Positions 17,647 to 27,870 of a stretch of 64,000 nucleotides of DNA are shown piece by piece. The stretch comes from Streptomyces fragilis (GTDB lineage: Bacteria > Actinomycetota > Actinomycetes > Streptomycetales > Streptomycetaceae). Where the stretch lies: NCBI RefSeq assembly GCF_003112515.1, contig NZ_BEVZ01000004.1:620001-684000 (forward strand), in the 5' to 3' direction. Both the position numbers and the translations under genes were made by a program. The notes under the pieces are model-generated. The model was not told the DNA's origin. It saw only the letters and a list, made by a program, of their open reading frames with translations, and ran no database searches. Positions within the stretch are counted from its first letter, which is position 1. Each line of letters starts with the position of its first letter.

Positions 17647-17659
17647 GTTGAAGCGGAAC
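17647..17659. repeat. Left copy of 13-bp direct repeat (candidate att core)
   Basis: GTTGAAGCGGAAC, identical to 19384-19396, where it overlaps the last codons of ychF. The two copies bracket a segment of decayed toxin/antitoxin-type genes. Confidence 0.5.
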
Positions 17660-17747
17660 GTGAGGTGTACAGCAGTCACCTGCGGAAACGCCCGTTCGGT
17701 GGCCGTGAACCAGCGTGGAACCAGCAAAGGTCGGTCGTTGTGGGCTT

Positions 17748-18149
17748 TCAGCACTCGTCCGGATCACCCGGAACCTCGGCCGCCGCCCGCGGATCCATGA
17801 TGTCGGACCACGCCTGCTCCGCCGGCAGGAGCTCCCGCTCGGGCAGCGCGTACTCCGGATACCAGCCCTCCGTGTCGCACCCGGGCACGTGCCGCAGGAT
17901 CAGCGGGGTGACATTCGGTGGGACCGACCCGGTGATCCGTACGGCGAGGTACGTCTCGTGGCCGTCGTCCGCACGGACCTGCAACCCGATCGTGAAGGTG
18001 TCGAACTCGACGGCGTGTTTCCTGCCGTCCCTCAGGGACGCTCTCGTCAGATCGCGCGGCGTCGCGCGCAGCCGCCGGGCGAAACGTACGGCGGCTTCGG
18101 CCTGGTAGCGGACGTGGTCCTCACGGCCAGGCAGAAGGCGTCCGGCGGG
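17748..18149 (-). pseudogene. Gene with damaged 5' end, unknown family
   Basis: A 133-codon open frame reading REDHVRYQAEAAVRFARRL, then LTRASLRDGRKHAVEFDTF, and ending in PRAAAEVPGDPDEC. The amino acid composition is protein-like and there is a plausible helix-strand pattern, but no ATG or GTG occurs in frame at the N-terminus. An ATG at 18151-18153 opens a different frame (MTRRTPSAWP, then stop), as expected if a single base was lost or gained around 18125-18140. An internal TTG (17982-17984) would leave only 78 residues. The family is not recognised; it lies inside the relic island. Confidence 0.5.
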
Positions 18150-18208
18150 TCATGCACCAGCAAACAACCAGCAGAGGTGACCGCCCCGGAATCACTCCAC
18201 CAGTGGAC

Positions 18209-18226
18209 TTCAGAACACATTCTGAA
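18209..18226. promoter_or_regulatory. Perfect inverted repeat operator before the antitoxin gene
   Basis: TTCAGAA-CACA-TTCTGAA, a perfect 7-bp inverted repeat with a 4-bp centre, ending 14 bases before the antitoxin ATG. The following AATTAAGC is unusually A/T-rich for this genome and could be part of a -10 region. Toxin-antitoxin operons normally repress themselves at such a site. Confidence 0.65.
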
Positions 18227-18240
18227 TTAAGCTGTCCGTT

Positions 18241-18711
18241 ATGAGCGCCATGACCGTGGACACCGTGACCTTCTCCGACCTCTCGCGTCGTCCCAAGGAG
18301 GTGGCCGAGCGCGCTGCCCAGCTGGGGCGGGTCCGGGTCACACATCGCGATGCGAAGGACTTCTACCTCACCGCGGCCGACAAGGAAGACCTCCGCGACC
18401 AGTCGCTCACCACCGCTTCGCGGATATTCCTCGCCCTGATGAAACACGACGCGACGGCCCGCACCCTGCTGCTCGCCATCCCCGATGTCTTTCCCTGGGT
18501 CCGGCACCTCCACGAGGAGGAGATCAGGGAGTTCACGGTGGAGCTCGTCGCTGCCCTCTCCGACGCTGCCGAACTGGACATCGACATCCCCGTTCAGGAA
18601 GTCATCGCCGGCTGGCGCGCCACCGCACGCATCAAGAGCGACCCCCAGACCTACCGGGAGGCCGGCTCCCCGACCACTGGCGACCACGGAAGCGTGGACG
18701 TCACCCCATGA
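18241..18711 (+). CDS. Phd/YefM-like antitoxin
   Basis: 156 residues. The N-terminus (VDTVTFSDLSRRPKEVAERA.QLGRVRVTHRDAKDFYLT) has the DNA-binding layout of Phd/prevent-host-death antitoxins. The C-terminal part is helical and acidic and would neutralise the toxin. Its stop overlaps the start of the next gene (ATGA at 18708-18711), the usual coupling of antitoxin and toxin. No ribosome binding site precedes the ATG at 18241 or the in-frame ATG at 18250, so the message may be leaderless. With the toxin broken, the antitoxin is now an orphan. Confidence 0.75.
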   Translation: MSAMTVDTVTFSDLSRRPKEVAERAAQLGRVRVTHRDAKDFYLTAADKEDLRDQSLTTASRIFLALMKHDATARTLLLAIPDVFPWVRHLHEEEIREFTVELVAALSDAAELDIDIPVQEVIAGWRATARIKSDPQTYREAGSPTTGDHGSVDVTP

Positions 18712-19057
18712 GCCCCAAACGCGGCGACCGCGTCACCGTCCCCGCATCGGAAAACCACTGGGAGATCCGCTTCGGCACGACCGACGCCGTACGCGGCTGG
18801 GAAGCCGCTTGGCACTGGCCAACACCCGCCGCTGCTTTGAAACCCTCCGCACAGATCCCCGCTCCCGCGCCAACCCCGAGCGCCAGCACCGTCTCCGCAG
18901 CGACCTCGCCACCCACCGGCACAACGGCACCGACATGGAGCAATGGGAATACGAGGTAACCAGCGGCGGCCGCGTCCGCTACGCAATCGACGACGACAGT
19001 CACACCATCTGGCTGATCTACGCCTCACCCCGGCACCCGAAGGACACCGACCGCTGA
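18708..19057 (+). pseudogene. Frameshifted RelE/HigB-like toxin
   Basis: The frame starting at 18708 encodes MSPKRGDRVTVP, then WEIRFGTTDAVRGWEAA. Around 18800-18810 the protein continues in the next frame as LANTRRCFETLRTDP, then TDMEQWEYEVTSGGRVRYAIDD and IWLIYASPRHPKDTD up to the stop at 19055-19057. Joined, the two parts give a complete toxin of about 116 residues of a type common beside Phd-like antitoxins in Streptomyces. A one-base deletion restores the two parts if reversed. It could be genuine decay or a sequencing error. Confidence 0.75.
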
Positions 19058-19377
19058 CCGGGGCCCCGCCCTCAAAAGGCAACTCCCAGGAGTGGGCTTG
19101 AACCAGCAGTCAGCCAGCACTGCATCTGAAGGACACCGCCGCGCGTGCCCTCGGTGATCGCGCCCGGGCACTCATGCAGGCGAGCGTCTGAGCCGGCGAA
19201 CCAGCGACCAACCAGCGCGCGTCCGGCATCACAGGGGTGACCACAGCGGACGAAACCGCCGCGGGCCAACCAGCAGAAAACCAGCACCGGGAACGCCAGC
19301 GGGGCCGGACCGAAACCGGACCGACCCCGCTGAGCAGCAGGTTTGCCAGCTCGGCCGAGACCGAGCTATGGCACCCA
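19058..19377. other. Gene-free right end of the relic island
   Basis: 320 bases with no convincing gene. Third-position composition in all frames is mixed. The visible structure is three of the five 11-bp-spaced AACCAGC pairs (19101, 19199 and 19268), followed by the right 13-bp repeat at 19384. Confidence 0.6.
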
Positions 19378-20466
19378 CTACACGTTGAAGCGGAACTCCA
19401 CCACGTCGCCGTCCTGCATGACGTACTCCTTGCCCTCCATGCGGGCGCGGCCCTTGGAGCGGGCCTCGGCGACGGAGCCGGCCTCGACAAGGTCGTCGAA
19501 GGAGATGACCTCGGCCTTGATGAAGCCCTTCTGGAAGTCCGTGTGGATCACGCCGGCCGCCTCGGGCGCGGTGGCGCCCTTCTTGATGGTCCAGGCGCGG
19601 GTCTCCTTGGGACCTGCGGTCAGGTAGGTCTGCAGGCCCAGGGTGTCGAAGCCGACGCGGGCGAGGGTGGCGAGACCCGGCTCCTCGGCGCCGACGGACT
19701 GGAGGAGCTCCATGGCGTCCTCCTCGTCGAGCTCGGCGAGGTCCGCCTCGAGCTTGGCGTTGAGGAAGATCGCCTCGGCCGGGGCGACCAGCGCGCGCTG
19801 CTCGTCCTTGAAGGTGTCGTCGGTCAGCTCGTCCTCGTCGACGTTGAAGACGTAGAGGAAGGGCTTGGTGGTGAGCAGGTGCAGGTCGTGCAGCAGCTCG
19901 TTGCGCTCGGTGCCCTGGACGATGCCCTGGGAGAAGAGGGTGTCGCCGCGCTCGAGGATCTCCTTGGCCTCCTCGACGGCCTTGACCTTCGGCGCGATGT
20001 CCTTCTTGATCCGGGACTCCTTCTGGAGGCGCGGGAGGACCTTCTCGATGGTCTGGAGGTCGGCCAGGATCAGCTCGGTGTTGATGGTCTCGATGTCGTC
20101 CTTCGGCGAGACCTTGCCGTCGACGTGGACGACGTTCTCGTCCTTGAAGGCGCGGATGACCTGGCAGATCGCGTCGGACTCGCGGATGTTCGCGAGGAAC
20201 TTGTTGCCCAGACCCTCGCCCTCGCTGGCCCCGCGGACGATGCCGGCGATGTCGACGAAGTCGACCGTGGCCGGGAGGATCCGCGCGGAACCGAAGATCT
20301 CGGCGAGCTTCGCCAGGCGCGGGTCGGGGACGCCGACGACACCCACGTTGGGCTCGATCGTGGCGAACGGGTAGTTGGCCGCCAGCACGTCGTTCTTGGT
20401 CAGGGCGTTGAACAGGGTCGACTTGCCGACATTCGGCAGACCGACGATTCCGATCGTGAGCGACAC
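19378..20466 (-). CDS. ychF: Redox-regulated P-loop ATPase YchF (OLA1 family)
   Basis: 362 residues, the usual YchF length. It belongs to the Obg/TRAFAC group but prefers ATP, and binds ribosomes. N-terminal G domain: GLPNVGKSTLFNALT (G1), DIAGIVRGASEGEGLGNKFL (G3). A coiled-coil region follows, then the C-terminal TGS-like domain with RAWTIKKGATAPEAAGVIHTDF and the family end EFRFNV. The GTG at 20464-20466 starts directly at the first strand SLTIGIVG. Its last codons lie within the right copy of the 13-bp direct repeat, so the gene end was probably the insertion site of the relic element and was restored by it. Confidence 0.97.
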   Translation of the reverse strand: MSLTIGIVGLPNVGKSTLFNALTKNDVLAANYPFATIEPNVGVVGVPDPRLAKLAEIFGSARILPATVDFVDIAGIVRGASEGEGLGNKFLANIRESDAICQVIRAFKDENVVHVDGKVSPKDDIETINTELILADLQTIEKVLPRLQKESRIKKDIAPKVKAVEEAKEILERGDTLFSQGIVQGTERNELLHDLHLLTTKPFLYVFNVDEDELTDDTFKDEQRALVAPAEAIFLNAKLEADLAELDEEDAMELLQSVGAEEPGLATLARVGFDTLGLQTYLTAGPKETRAWTIKKGATAPEAAGVIHTDFQKGFIKAEVISFDDLVEAGSVAEARSKGRARMEGKEYVMQDGDVVEFRFNV

Positions 20467-20627
20467 GTTGCGACTTCCCGTTGCATGAGGTGAAGAGGGC
20501 GGGCGGGCCTGAGGCGGACCGATCCCCCAGTCTACGGCGTGCCGGACGGGGCACCCGTAACTGTCGAACATCAGACCAGTGCGGACCCTGGGCGTGTCAT
20601 TAGGGCTATTCAGCACATAAGCAGACC

Positions 20628-20633
20628 TAGGTT
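20628..20633 (+). promoter_or_regulatory. -10 element giving a possible leaderless start
   Basis: TAGGTT lies seven bases before the GTG at 20640, the distance expected when transcription begins on the start codon itself. The -35 region is weak, so this is a moderate call. Confidence 0.4.
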
Positions 20634-20639
20634 GTGCGA

Positions 20640-21437
20640 GTGGAGCATCACAGGACGACGGGAACATCACGGTCGGCCGCCCGGCCCGCGCCGGCGTCAC
20701 GACGCGACGCCCGCGCGGGGCTGCCCGGACAGGCTCGCGGCGGTTCCGGAGGCGGCGGCGATCGCCGGGCCCCGCGGCCCCGGCGGCCGCAGGGTGCGCA
20801 GCCGGCTGCCGCGGGAGCGGGCGTCGCCGGCGCGGTGCCCCCGGGTGCGGCGGCCGCCCGGTCGGGGCGTGGCACCGGAAACCGCGGCACGGTGGGACGC
20901 GGTGGCGCGGTCGGCCGGGCCGGGCAGGCGATGGACGGGCTGGCCCGGTGGGGCGGGCGGGTGGCGGAGTCGGCGCGCGGCTCGCGGGTCCCGTGGATCG
21001 CCGCGACGGCGAACCGGGGCACGGCGGCCGCGGACGGGCTGCGGCGCTTCCCCAACCCTCGGCTCACCGGCCTCGGGTGCGGGCTGCTCTGCACGGCCGC
21101 GATGCTGACACTGGGGCTGCTGAGCATGCTGCTGGGCGCGTCGGTCACGGTCTACGGGCTGCTGTTCCTGCCGGTCAGCCTGCTCACGGCGACGTGGGTG
21201 CGCCCGGGTGACCTGCTGACGGCGCCGATCGTCGGGCCGATCGCGTACGCGCTGGGGCTGCTGTTCATCGCCGACGGGAGCGGGGTCGGCGGGCACGCGA
21301 TGGGCTTCTTCACGGCGCTGGCCACGGGGGCCGGGTGGCTGTACGGAGGCGTGCTGGTCACCGGGCTGGTGGCGACGGGACGGTGGATCCGGTTCACGTC
21401 CGGGTCCGGCGCCGGGGCCGCGTACCGCGAGGGCTAG
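20640..21437 (+). CDS. DUF6542-type membrane protein
   Basis: 265 residues: an Ala/Gly/Arg/Pro-rich disordered N-terminal half (1-130), then the conserved RRFPNPRLTGLG motif followed by four hydrophobic segments (about 145-255). The membrane half is the DUF6542 type found next to ychF in streptomycetes; its function is unknown. The GTG at 20640 is chosen because of the -10 element just upstream; a GTG at 20634 is an alternative. Divergent from ychF. Confidence 0.75.
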   Translation: MEHHRTTGTSRSAARPAPASRRDARAGLPGQARGGSGGGGDRRAPRPRRPQGAQPAAAGAGVAGAVPPGAAAARSGRGTGNRGTVGRGGAVGRAGQAMDGLARWGGRVAESARGSRVPWIAATANRGTAAADGLRRFPNPRLTGLGCGLLCTAAMLTLGLLSMLLGASVTVYGLLFLPVSLLTATWVRPGDLLTAPIVGPIAYALGLLFIADGSGVGGHAMGFFTALATGAGWLYGGVLVTGLVATGRWIRFTSGSGAGAAYREG

Positions 21438-21573
21438 CCGCCGCTTCCGGGGCGGGAGCGGCGCGGCGTTCGCTTCCGTTCCGTGCTGTGCCCTTCCGTG
21501 CTCTCTTCCGTGCCGCACGGCAACGCGTGCACCTGCGCTCGCGTCCGCGGATGCCGGCGCCCCGCCTTCTTGG

Positions 21574-21622
21574 GGCGACCCTGCCGCCCGCAGGGCGAAG
21601 GCGGGCGGGCGGCAGGGTCGCC
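21574..21622. terminator. Strong bidirectional terminator between DUF6542 gene and ppgK
   Basis: A perfect 18-bp GC-rich stem (arms 21574-21591 and 21605-21622) with a 13-base loop, placed between two convergent genes. Confidence 0.85.
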
Positions 21623-21667
21623 GGGTTCAGTGCACGGGGGCGCGCCGCGGGGCGGCGCGGCCCGGCG

Positions 21668-22417
<750 letters not shown>

Positions 22418-22582
22418 GGCACCACGCTACGACGCGCGGCAGGGCGCCACCGCCGGAAGGGTGTACCGAAAGGGAGCCGGCGACGCGCGGGTGACCGGTG
22501 CCAGCCGGCGATGGCCGGTGGTGCGCCCCGGGACGCGGACACCGCGGAGGACCTTCGCGGACACACTCCCGGCCCCGCGGAC

Positions 22583-22618
22583 GCGGAAGGCCCGCGCCTT
22601 CGCAGGCGCGGGCCTTCC
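22583..22618. terminator. Terminator after ispH
   Basis: A 15-bp stem CGGAAGGCCCGCGCC / GGCGCGGGCCTTCCG with a six-base loop, 16 bases beyond the ispH stop. Confidence 0.85.
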
Positions 22619-22633
22619 GGACGGGCGGCAGGG

Positions 22634-23638
22634 TCAGCCCCGCGTGCCGCCCGTGCGCTCGGCGACCAGCGCCGCCGCCTCCTCGCGGAGGTCGCGCCGC
22701 AGTTCCTTGGGGAGCGAGAAGGTGATCGACTCCTCGGCCGCCTTCACGATCTCCACGTCCTCGAAGCCCCGCTGCGACAGGTACTCGAGCACCTGCTCGA
22801 CCAGCACGTCCGGCACCGAGGCGCCCGAGGTGACGCCGACCGTGGTGACGCCCTCCAGCCAGCTCTCCTCGATCTCGTCGGCGAAGTCGACCAGGTAGGC
22901 CGCGGAGGCGCCGGCCAGCTTGGCGACCTCGACCAGGCGCTTGGAGTTGGAGGAGTTGCGCGAGCCGACCACGATCACCAGGTCGGACTCGGCGCCCATC
23001 TCCTTCACGGCCAGCTGGCGGTTCTGCGTCGCGTAGCAGATGTCGTCGCTGGGCGGCGAGATCAGCTGCGGGAACTTCTCCTTGAGCGCGCCGACCGTCT
23101 CCATCGTCTCGTCGACCGAGAGCGTGGTCTGGGAGAGCCAGACGACCTTCGACGGGTCGCGGACCTCGACCTTGGCGACGTCCTCGGGGCCGTCGACGAG
23201 CTGGATGTGGTCGGGGGCCTCGCCGGAGGTGCCGATGACCTCCTCGTGACCCTCGTGGCCGATCAGCAGGATGTCGTAGTCCTCGTCGGCGAACCGGACG
23301 GCCTCCTTGTGCACCTTCGTCACCAGGGGGCAGGTCGCGTCGATGGTGGCGAGCCGGCCGGCCTTGGCCTCGTCGTGCACGGTCGGGGCGACGCCGTGGG
23401 CGGAGAACATCACGATGTTGCCGGGCGGCACCTCGTCCGTCTGCTCGACGAAGATCGCGCCCTTCTTCTCGAGGGTCTGCACCACGTACTTGTTGTGGAC
23501 GATCTCGTGACGGACGTAGATCGGGGCCCCGTACTGTTCCAGGGCCTTCTCCACGGCGATCACTGCGCGGTCGACGCCGGCGCAGTAGCCGCGGGGAGAG
23601 GCGAGCAGGACACGGCGGCGGCCAGGAGAGTCGGTCAT
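22634..23638 (-). CDS. ispH: 4-hydroxy-3-methylbut-2-enyl diphosphate reductase
   Basis: 334 residues. Last step of the MEP pathway: an iron-sulfur enzyme converting HMBPP to IPP and DMAPP. The three cluster cysteines are visible in [23 protein letters not shown] and [11 protein letters not shown]. Substrate-binding [18 protein letters not shown] and VTSGASVPD are also present. The ATG at 23636-23638 is preferred; another ATG three codons upstream is possible. Divergent from xseA, as usual for this locus. Confidence 0.98.
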   Translation of the reverse strand: MTDSPGRRRVLLASPRGYCAGVDRAVIAVEKALEQYGAPIYVRHEIVHNKYVVQTLEKKGAIFVEQTDEVPPGNIVMFSAHGVAPTVHDEAKAGRLATIDATCPLVTKVHKEAVRFADEDYDILLIGHEGHEEVIGTSGEAPDHIQLVDGPEDVAKVEVRDPSKVVWLSQTTLSVDETMETVGALKEKFPQLISPPSDDICYATQNRQLAVKEMGAESDLVIVVGSRNSSNSKRLVEVAKLAGASAAYLVDFADEIEESWLEGVTTVGVTSGASVPDVLVEQVLEYLSQRGFEDVEIVKAAEESITFSLPKELRRDLREEAAALVAERTGGTRG

Positions 23639-23766
23639 GGGCCCCATCGTACGGGCCGTCCCGGGCACCGGCCCGGTGCCGTCCCCCGCCCGGTGGCCGG
23701 GGCGGCGGTGCGGCGGCCCGCCGGCGTCGCCGGTGGCTGTCGGAGCCGACGGTTACGCTCGGGCGC

Positions 23767-25047
<1,281 letters not shown>

Positions 25048-25058
25048 GGACGGACGCG

Positions 25059-25325
25059 ATGAGCAGCAGGGCCGACGAGCAGTCCGCCGGGGCGACCGAG
25101 GCCGGCCGGGCGATGCTCGGCTACGAGCAGGCGCGGGACGAGCTGATCGAGGTGGTCCGGCGACTGGAGGCCGGCGGCACCTCGCTGGAGGAGTCGCTGG
25201 CGCTGTGGGAGCGCGGCGAGGAGCTCGCGAAGGTGTGCCGCCGCTGGCTGGAGGGCGCCCGCAAGCGCCTGGACGCCGCGCTGGCCGAGGAGGACGAGGA
25301 GCCCGGCGAGGCCACCGCGGAATGA
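25059..25325 (+). CDS. xseB: Exodeoxyribonuclease VII small subunit
   Basis: 88 residues. The helical core [52 protein letters not shown] is the family signature; it binds the coiled coil of XseA. The ATG at 25059 is chosen because GAGGA lies seven bases upstream; the ATG at 25044 overlaps the xseA stop and is an alternative. Translationally linked to xseA. Confidence 0.95.
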   Translation: MSSRADEQSAGATEAGRAMLGYEQARDELIEVVRRLEAGGTSLEESLALWERGEELAKVCRRWLEGARKRLDAALAEEDEEPGEATAE

Positions 25326-25344
25326 CCCCGCACGCCCGTCTTAT

Positions 25345-25374
25345 TTGAATTTTCAACCTCTTCGGTCCTACAGT
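25345..25374 (+). promoter_or_regulatory. Promoter with TTGAA-TT-TTCAA palindrome
   Basis: -35 TTGAAT (25345-25350), 18-base spacer, -10 TACAGT (25369-25374). The -35 is covered by a perfect TTGAA-N2-TTCAA inverted repeat (25345-25356), the half-site pattern often bound by MarR-type regulators. It drives the reductase at 25411. Confidence 0.65.
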
Positions 25375-25410
25375 GGCACCGTTCCACCGGACCCCCGAAA
25401 AGGCTGACGC

Positions 25411-26007
25411 ATGTCTCTCGTTCTTGACCCCGCCGCCCAGGACCTGCTGTTCCGCGAGGCGCACACCGCCCAGAAGTTCTCCTCCGAGCCGGTGTCCGAG
25501 GAGCAGCTCAAGGCGGTCCACGACCTGGTCAAGTTCGGCCCGACGGCTTTCAACCAGTCGCCGCTGCGGGTGACGCTGGTCCAGTCCCCCGAGGCCCGCG
25601 CCCGCCTGGTCGAGCTGCTGTCGGACGGCAACAAGGCCAAGACCGCCTCCGCCCCCGTGGTGGCGGTCCTGTCCGCCGACGCCGAGTTCCACGAGGAGCT
25701 CGACACGCTGCTCCCGGCGATCCCGAACGCCAAGGACATGTTCTTCAGCGAGCGCCCGGTCCGTGAGCGTTCCGCGCTCGCCAACGCGCAGCTGCAGGCC
25801 GCCTACTTCATCATCGGCGTCCGCGCCGCCGGTCTGGCCGCGGGCCCGATGACCGGTGCCGACATGGAGGGCATCCGCAAGGAGTTCCTCGGCGACGACC
25901 ACCTGCCGCTGATGGTCGTCAACATCGGCCACCCCTCCACGGAGGAGGGCGCCCACTACCCGCGCGCCCCGCGCCTGTCCTACGAGCAGGTCTTCACCAC
26001 CGTCTGA
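25411..26007 (+). CDS. Nitroreductase-family malonic semialdehyde reductase
   Basis: 198 residues of the FMN-dependent nitroreductase family, subgroup RutE/HadB, annotated as malonic semialdehyde reductase or quinone/nitro reductase. FMN-binding elements: HTAQKFSSEPVSEEQLKAVHDLVKFGPTAFNQSPLR (about 18-52) and GLAAGPMTGADMEGIRKEFLGDD near 145-168. ATG at 25411. The substrate in this organism is uncertain. A palindrome in its promoter suggests control by an unlinked MarR-type protein. Confidence 0.9.
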   Translation: MSLVLDPAAQDLLFREAHTAQKFSSEPVSEEQLKAVHDLVKFGPTAFNQSPLRVTLVQSPEARARLVELLSDGNKAKTASAPVVAVLSADAEFHEELDTLLPAIPNAKDMFFSERPVRERSALANAQLQAAYFIIGVRAAGLAAGPMTGADMEGIRKEFLGDDHLPLMVVNIGHPSTEEGAHYPRAPRLSYEQVFTTV

Positions 26008-26020
26008 CCGCCCGGCACCG

Positions 26021-26052
26021 GAAAGGCCCCCCGCACTCCGCGAGGGGCTTTC
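26021..26052 (+). terminator. Terminator after the reductase
   Basis: Stem GAAAG-CCCC / GGGG-CTTTC with a one-base bulge, starting 14 bases after the stop at 26005-26007. Confidence 0.75.
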
Positions 26053-26092
26053 TCCGTGTACGGGGGGCGCGGCGGCGCCGCGAAGGGGCCGC

Positions 26093-26611
26093 CTACTCCG
26101 CGGGCTTCTCCTCGGTGCGCAGCGCCCCGGCCAGGACGGTGAGCTCCTCGAGGTCCGCACTGCCGGTCACCACCGTGGTCACGCCCTGCTCCCGGAGGAC
26201 CAGGGCGTCGTACCGGTCGCCCTCGTAACGGTCCCAGTCGCGGCCCGCGACCCTTGCCGTGCCGGCCTTCGAGGCGCCCTGGGTGGCGGACTCCACGAAC
26301 TCCGACGGCTTCTGCGTGGACTGCTCCAGCGCCGCGTAACCGCCGTCCGGGTCGGCGAAGCCGAGGTGCCAGCGCGCGTGCTCGGCCTTGTAGCGCACCG
26401 ACGTCGCCGTCCAGCCGCCCGGCAGGCCCTCGGGCGCGGCCACCGGGTACGGCGCGGCACGGCGGGCCGTCAGGAGCTCCACCCGGTAGTCCACCCGCTT
26501 CGGCTCCGGCGCGGTGTCGTCGTGCGGGACGAAGAGATAGATCACGAACGCCGCGAGAAGAATGAGGCCCAGGGAGAGAACCATGTCCCGGACCGACTGC
26601 TTGCCTTTCAT
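26093..26611 (-). CDS. DUF4245 family membrane-anchored protein
   Basis: 172 residues. One membrane helix near the N-terminus (SVRDMVLSLGLILLAAFVIYLFV, about 6-28) is followed by an extracytoplasmic domain with YPVAAPEGLPGGWTATSVRY and GDRYDALVLREQGVTTVVTGSADLEEL, the DUF4245 pattern. The family sits beside glpX in many actinobacteria; its function is unknown. ATG at 26609-26611; a GTG three codons upstream is an alternative. Divergent from glpX. Confidence 0.88.
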   Translation of the reverse strand: MKGKQSVRDMVLSLGLILLAAFVIYLFVPHDDTAPEPKRVDYRVELLTARRAAPYPVAAPEGLPGGWTATSVRYKAEHARWHLGFADPDGGYAALEQSTQKPSEFVESATQGASKAGTARVAGRDWDRYEGDRYDALVLREQGVTTVVTGSADLEELTVLAGALRTEEKPAE

Positions 26612-26744
26612 ACCTGCCACGCCCCTATCGTCGCAGGTGCGCCACGCGCTCATCCGTGGGGTCCTCTGCTCATAATTTCACTCGGAGGCTAGAGTCGAGG
26701 ACGAACGACCCTCATCCGGCCGTCGTCATACAGGGAAGGTGCCG

Positions 26745-27779
26745 ATGACCGAGCACAATCTGCTGCCGTCCGAACTCGAGGTCCCCTCCGAGGCCCCCGA
26801 CCGCAACCTGGCCCTGGAACTGGTCCGGGTCACCGAGGCGGCCGCCCTGGCGGCGGGCCGCTGGGTGGGCCGCGGTGACAAGAACGGCGCCGACGGCGCC
26901 GCCGTGCGCGCCATGCGCACCCTCGTCTCGACCGTCTCGATGAACGGCGTCGTCGTCATCGGCGAGGGCGAGAAGGACGAGGCCCCCATGCTGTTCAACG
27001 GGGAACGGGTGGGTGACGGCACCGGCCCCGAGTGCGACATCGCCGTCGACCCGATCGACGGCACCACCCTCACCGCCAAGGGCATGACCAACGCGATCTC
27101 CGTGCTGGCCGCCGCCGACCGGGGCTCGATGTTCGACCCGTCGGCGGTCTTCTACATGGACAAGCTGGTCACCGGCCCGGAGGCCGCCGACTTCGTCGAC
27201 ATCGACGCCCCGGTGTCGGTGAACATCCGCCGGATCGCCAAGGCGAAGCGCTCCACGCCCGAGAGCGTCACCGTGGTCATCCTGGACCGCCCCCGCCACC
27301 AGCAGCTGATCCAGGACGTCCGGGAGACCGGCGCGCGGATAAAGCTGATCTCCGACGGCGACGTGGCGGGCTCCATCCTCGCCCTGCGCGAGGGGACCGG
27401 CATCGACCTGCTGCTGGGCGTCGGCGGCACGCCGGAGGGCATCATCTCGGCCTGCGCCGTGAAGTGCCTGGGCGGCACCATCCAGGGCAAGCTCTGGCCG
27501 AAGGACGACGAGGAGCGTGAGCGTGCGCTCGCGGCCGGCCACGACCTGGACCGGGTGCTGACCACCGACGACCTGGTCTCCGGCGAGAACGTGTTCTTCG
27601 TGGCCACCGGCATCACCGACGGCGAACTGCTGCGCGGGGTGCGCTACCGCTCCGAGACGGCGACGACGTCCTCGATCGTGATGCGCTCGAAGTCGGGCAC
27701 GGTGCGGGAGATCCACTCCGAGCACCGGCTGAGCAAGCTCCGGGCGTACAGCAAGATCGACTTCGACCGGGCCAAGTAG
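26745..27779 (+). CDS. glpX: Class II fructose-1,6-bisphosphatase
   Basis: 344 residues. Hydrolyses fructose-1,6-bisphosphate to fructose-6-phosphate in gluconeogenesis. Metal-binding motifs [11 protein letters not shown] and [13 protein letters not shown] are present, as are [12 protein letters not shown] and the substrate region [23 protein letters not shown]. This is the typical actinobacterial FBPase. The ATG at 26745 has AGGGAAGG upstream. Confidence 0.97.
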   Translation: MTEHNLLPSELEVPSEAPDRNLALELVRVTEAAALAAGRWVGRGDKNGADGAAVRAMRTLVSTVSMNGVVVIGEGEKDEAPMLFNGERVGDGTGPECDIAVDPIDGTTLTAKGMTNAISVLAAADRGSMFDPSAVFYMDKLVTGPEAADFVDIDAPVSVNIRRIAKAKRSTPESVTVVILDRPRHQQLIQDVRETGARIKLISDGDVAGSILALREGTGIDLLLGVGGTPEGIISACAVKCLGGTIQGKLWPKDDEERERALAAGHDLDRVLTTDDLVSGENVFFVATGITDGELLRGVRYRSETATTSSIVMRSKSGTVREIHSEHRLSKLRAYSKIDFDRAK

Positions 27780-27870
27780 CCGGAGGGCTCGGCGGGCAGA
27801 GGGGCGCTCCCGGTGCGGCGGGGGCGCCCTTCGGGGTTCCGGGCCGGCGCCGCTTCCTCTGTGGTGCCGG

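Larger units (their letters stand above)
17708..19285. repeat. Five pairs of AACCAGC-like motifs, 11-bp spacing within each pair
   Basis: All copies are in the same orientation. Pairs start at 17708/17719, 18155/18166 (the first copy is CACCAGC), 19101/19112 (the second copy is AGCCAGC), 19199/19210 and 19268/19279. Two pairs lie near the candidate att cores, one sits upstream of the antitoxin promoter and two fall in the gene-free right part. The regular spacing suggests sites for a protein binding side by side, such as arm-type sites of an integrase or excisionase. Confidence 0.7.
17647..19396. mobile_element. Decayed integrated element beside the 3' end of ychF
   Basis: A 1.75-kb segment bounded by a 13-bp direct repeat, the right copy of which overlaps the ychF C-terminal codons. 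Insertion into the 3' end of a conserved gene is typical of tyrosine-recombinase elements. It contains a toxin-antitoxin pair with a broken toxin, another broken gene, and five pairs of an AACCAGC-like motif, each pair spaced 11 bp. No integrase or replication gene remains. The element call is an inference from these combined features. Confidence 0.5.

Noticed and set aside
17643-17760. Minus-strand frame ending VTAVHLTFRFNF next to the left 13-bp repeat
   Set aside because: It resembles the YchF C-terminus only through the shared 13-bp sequence, and the open frame is about 40 codons with no convincing start.
23637-23766. Separate small gene between ispH and xseA
   Set aside because: The 130-bp divergent gap is best explained as promoters for both genes; no frame has coding bias.
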